Shown here piece by piece: positions 38,362 to 39,107 of a DNA stretch of 39,107 bases. A model generated the notes under the pieces. That model was not told where the DNA came from and ran no database searches. It saw only the letters and a list, made by a program, of their open reading frames with translations. Source of the DNA: an uncultured Verrucomicrobiales bacterium (lineage in GTDB: Bacteria > Verrucomicrobiota > Verrucomicrobiia > Verrucomicrobiales > Akkermansiaceae); the NCBI GenBank assembly GCA_937958875.1, contig CALGMJ010000167.1, forward strand, positions 1-39,107, in the 5' to 3' direction. The position numbers and the translations under genes are program-made. The stretch's first letter is position 1. Every line of letters starts with the position of its first letter.

Positions 38362-38886
38362 ATGCGTGTTCCGATATTATATATTTTTGCGGGACTCCCA
38401 GCTTCAGGTAAATCGACTCTAGCGAAAATGTTGGCGGTTCATAGTCATGCGGCATATGTTCAAGTCGATACCGTAGAGCAGGCTTTGAGAGATTTATGTG
38501 ATTGCGATGTCTATGGTGAGGGGTACGAGCTTTCTTACCGAGCGGCATCGGATACTTTGTCGGTGGGAGTTAATGTTGTAGCGGATTCCTGTAACACGAT
38601 AGAACTCACAAGGTCTAAGTGGATGTCAGTAGCTACCCATATCGGCGCACGATTTGTGAATATCGAGGTGGTGTGCTCTGATCTTATGGAGCACCGAAGA
38701 CGTTTGGAAACTCGCCGAGATGATATTAAGAACTTGCCGCAGCTTTCATGGGATAGCGTAGTTAATCGAGAGTGTGATGAGTGGTTATCTGAGAGGATTG
38801 TGGTGGACACAGCTGGAGTGAGTGAGTCTCAGGCTTTTGGGATGCTTTCACGAATGCTTAGCGAGCTTGCACAAATTGCCAAATAA
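38362..38886 (+). CDS. P-loop NTPase, small-molecule or zeta-like kinase
   Basis: A 174-residue soluble protein. The P-loop GLPASGKST is at residues 11-19 after a hydrophobic strand. 'QVDTVEQALRDL' follows, with Asp in the acceptor-binding position. 'VVADSCNTIELTRSKWMSVA' matches the second strand of the AAA_33/zeta/chloramphenicol-phosphotransferase group, and 'RRLETRRDDI' supplies lid arginines. Such enzymes phosphorylate small molecules. Without an antitoxin partner, a toxin role is not supported. Codon use (many TTG, GTT, GCG) is unlike the housekeeping genes. A GAAGAAG just before the ATG may act as a weak ribosome site. Confidence 0.85.
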   Translation: MRVPILYIFAGLPASGKSTLAKMLAVHSHAAYVQVDTVEQALRDLCDCDVYGEGYELSYRAASDTLSVGVNVVADSCNTIELTRSKWMSVATHIGARFVNIEVVCSDLMEHRRRLETRRDDIKNLPQLSWDSVVNRECDEWLSERIVVDTAGVSESQAFGMLSRMLSELAQIAK

Positions 38887-39022
38887 GTCGCTGCTCCCGA
38901 CGTCTAACAGCTTCTTGGGTTCTCGGGGCGTTTATGTAGTTTGTGAGTGTCTCTTTGGTGACGGAGCTTCTCGGTAGTTCGAGTTAACCACCAGAGAGCT
39001 CAAACGTTGGGGTCCAGGGCTC

Positions 39023-39107
39023 CTACACAAGGGAGTAATGCAGACTAAAATCTTGCTAGAGTGATCGCCATTACTTGGAAAATCGTTTTAAAAACCACTG
39101 ATGCCTA
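39023..39107. repeat. MITE-like palindromic repeat, copy B, truncated by window end
   Basis: CTACACAAGGGAG (39023-39035), CAGACTAAA and ATCGTTTT then CCACTGATGCC (39095-) match copy A at 27635 in the same order, with about 11 extra bases between. The core hairpin, if present, lies beyond the window. The stretch 38887-39022 before it holds no gene. Confidence 0.7.

Noticed and set aside
38362-38886. Zeta-type toxin of a toxin-antitoxin pair
   Set aside because: No antitoxin-like gene is adjacent and the P-loop kinase family is mostly not toxic; only the kinase fold is supported.
37014-39107. Integron cassette array with attC sites (GTCTAAC at 38900, cassette-like small genes)
   Set aside because: The bracketing repeats lack proper RYYYAAC and GTTRRRY boxes, and no integrase gene is in the window.

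Overview
The window looks like a chromosomal segment from a Verrucomicrobiota bacterium, probably of the Verrucomicrobiae. The case is indirect but consistent. It has a secreted CotH protein with lamin-tail domains and a 'DGDGLVNLMELALG'-type tail, a PEP-CTERM sorting signal, HprK beside HPr and enzyme I with no sugar permease, an LptF-type outer-membrane export protein, and very few Shine-Dalgarno sequences. Most genes favour C-ending codons. No rRNA, tRNA, CRISPR array, transposase or integrase was recognised.

Layout. (1) 1-6928, minus strand: an operon-like run encoding a secreted protein with repeated NTF2-like folds, a MoxR ATPase, a DUF58 protein, a TgpA-like membrane transglutaminase and the start of a ClpP/NfeD-like protease. 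This is the usual MoxR chaperone/envelope set. (2) 6987-9464, minus: an MFS transporter fused to a PlsC acyltransferase, with a shrunken remnant of an acyl-AMP ligase domain. (3) 9657-16896, plus: tsaD, a 1,198-residue secreted CotH/lamin-tail protein and a secreted GH2 beta-galactosidase. (4) 16937-18019, minus: trpD, with a perfect hairpin across its stop. (5) 18091-24437, plus: a membrane-anchored coiled-coil protein, a FadL-like porin, hprK, ptsH, ptsI and an LptF/G permease. No EII sugar permease lies next to the PTS genes, which suggests a regulatory rather than transport role. (6) 24434-26437, minus: an SRPBCC protein and an AsmA-like protein. (7) 26587-28033: two small membrane proteins, then a 0.75-kb stretch with a palindromic repeat. 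(8) 28034-37013, plus: carA, purA, uppS, an orphan NtrC-type regulator, coaD, cstA and a POT peptide transporter with an unusual pseudopilin-like insertion. (9) 37014-39107: an accessory segment with different codon use. It holds a PEP-CTERM protein, a small gene broken by one in-frame TGA, a P-loop kinase, two copies of a promoter-like repeat and a second copy of the palindromic repeat family.

Most of the window is ordinary housekeeping and envelope biology. I found no clear new defence or mobile system. The best leads are the pseudopilin-like domain inside the POT transporter, the paired palindromic repeats (27635-27841 and 39023 to the end), the promoter-like repeat upstream of two accessory genes, the TGA-split gene, and the decayed ligase domain of the transporter-acyltransferase fusion. 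All domain calls come from reading motifs by eye; no database search was run.
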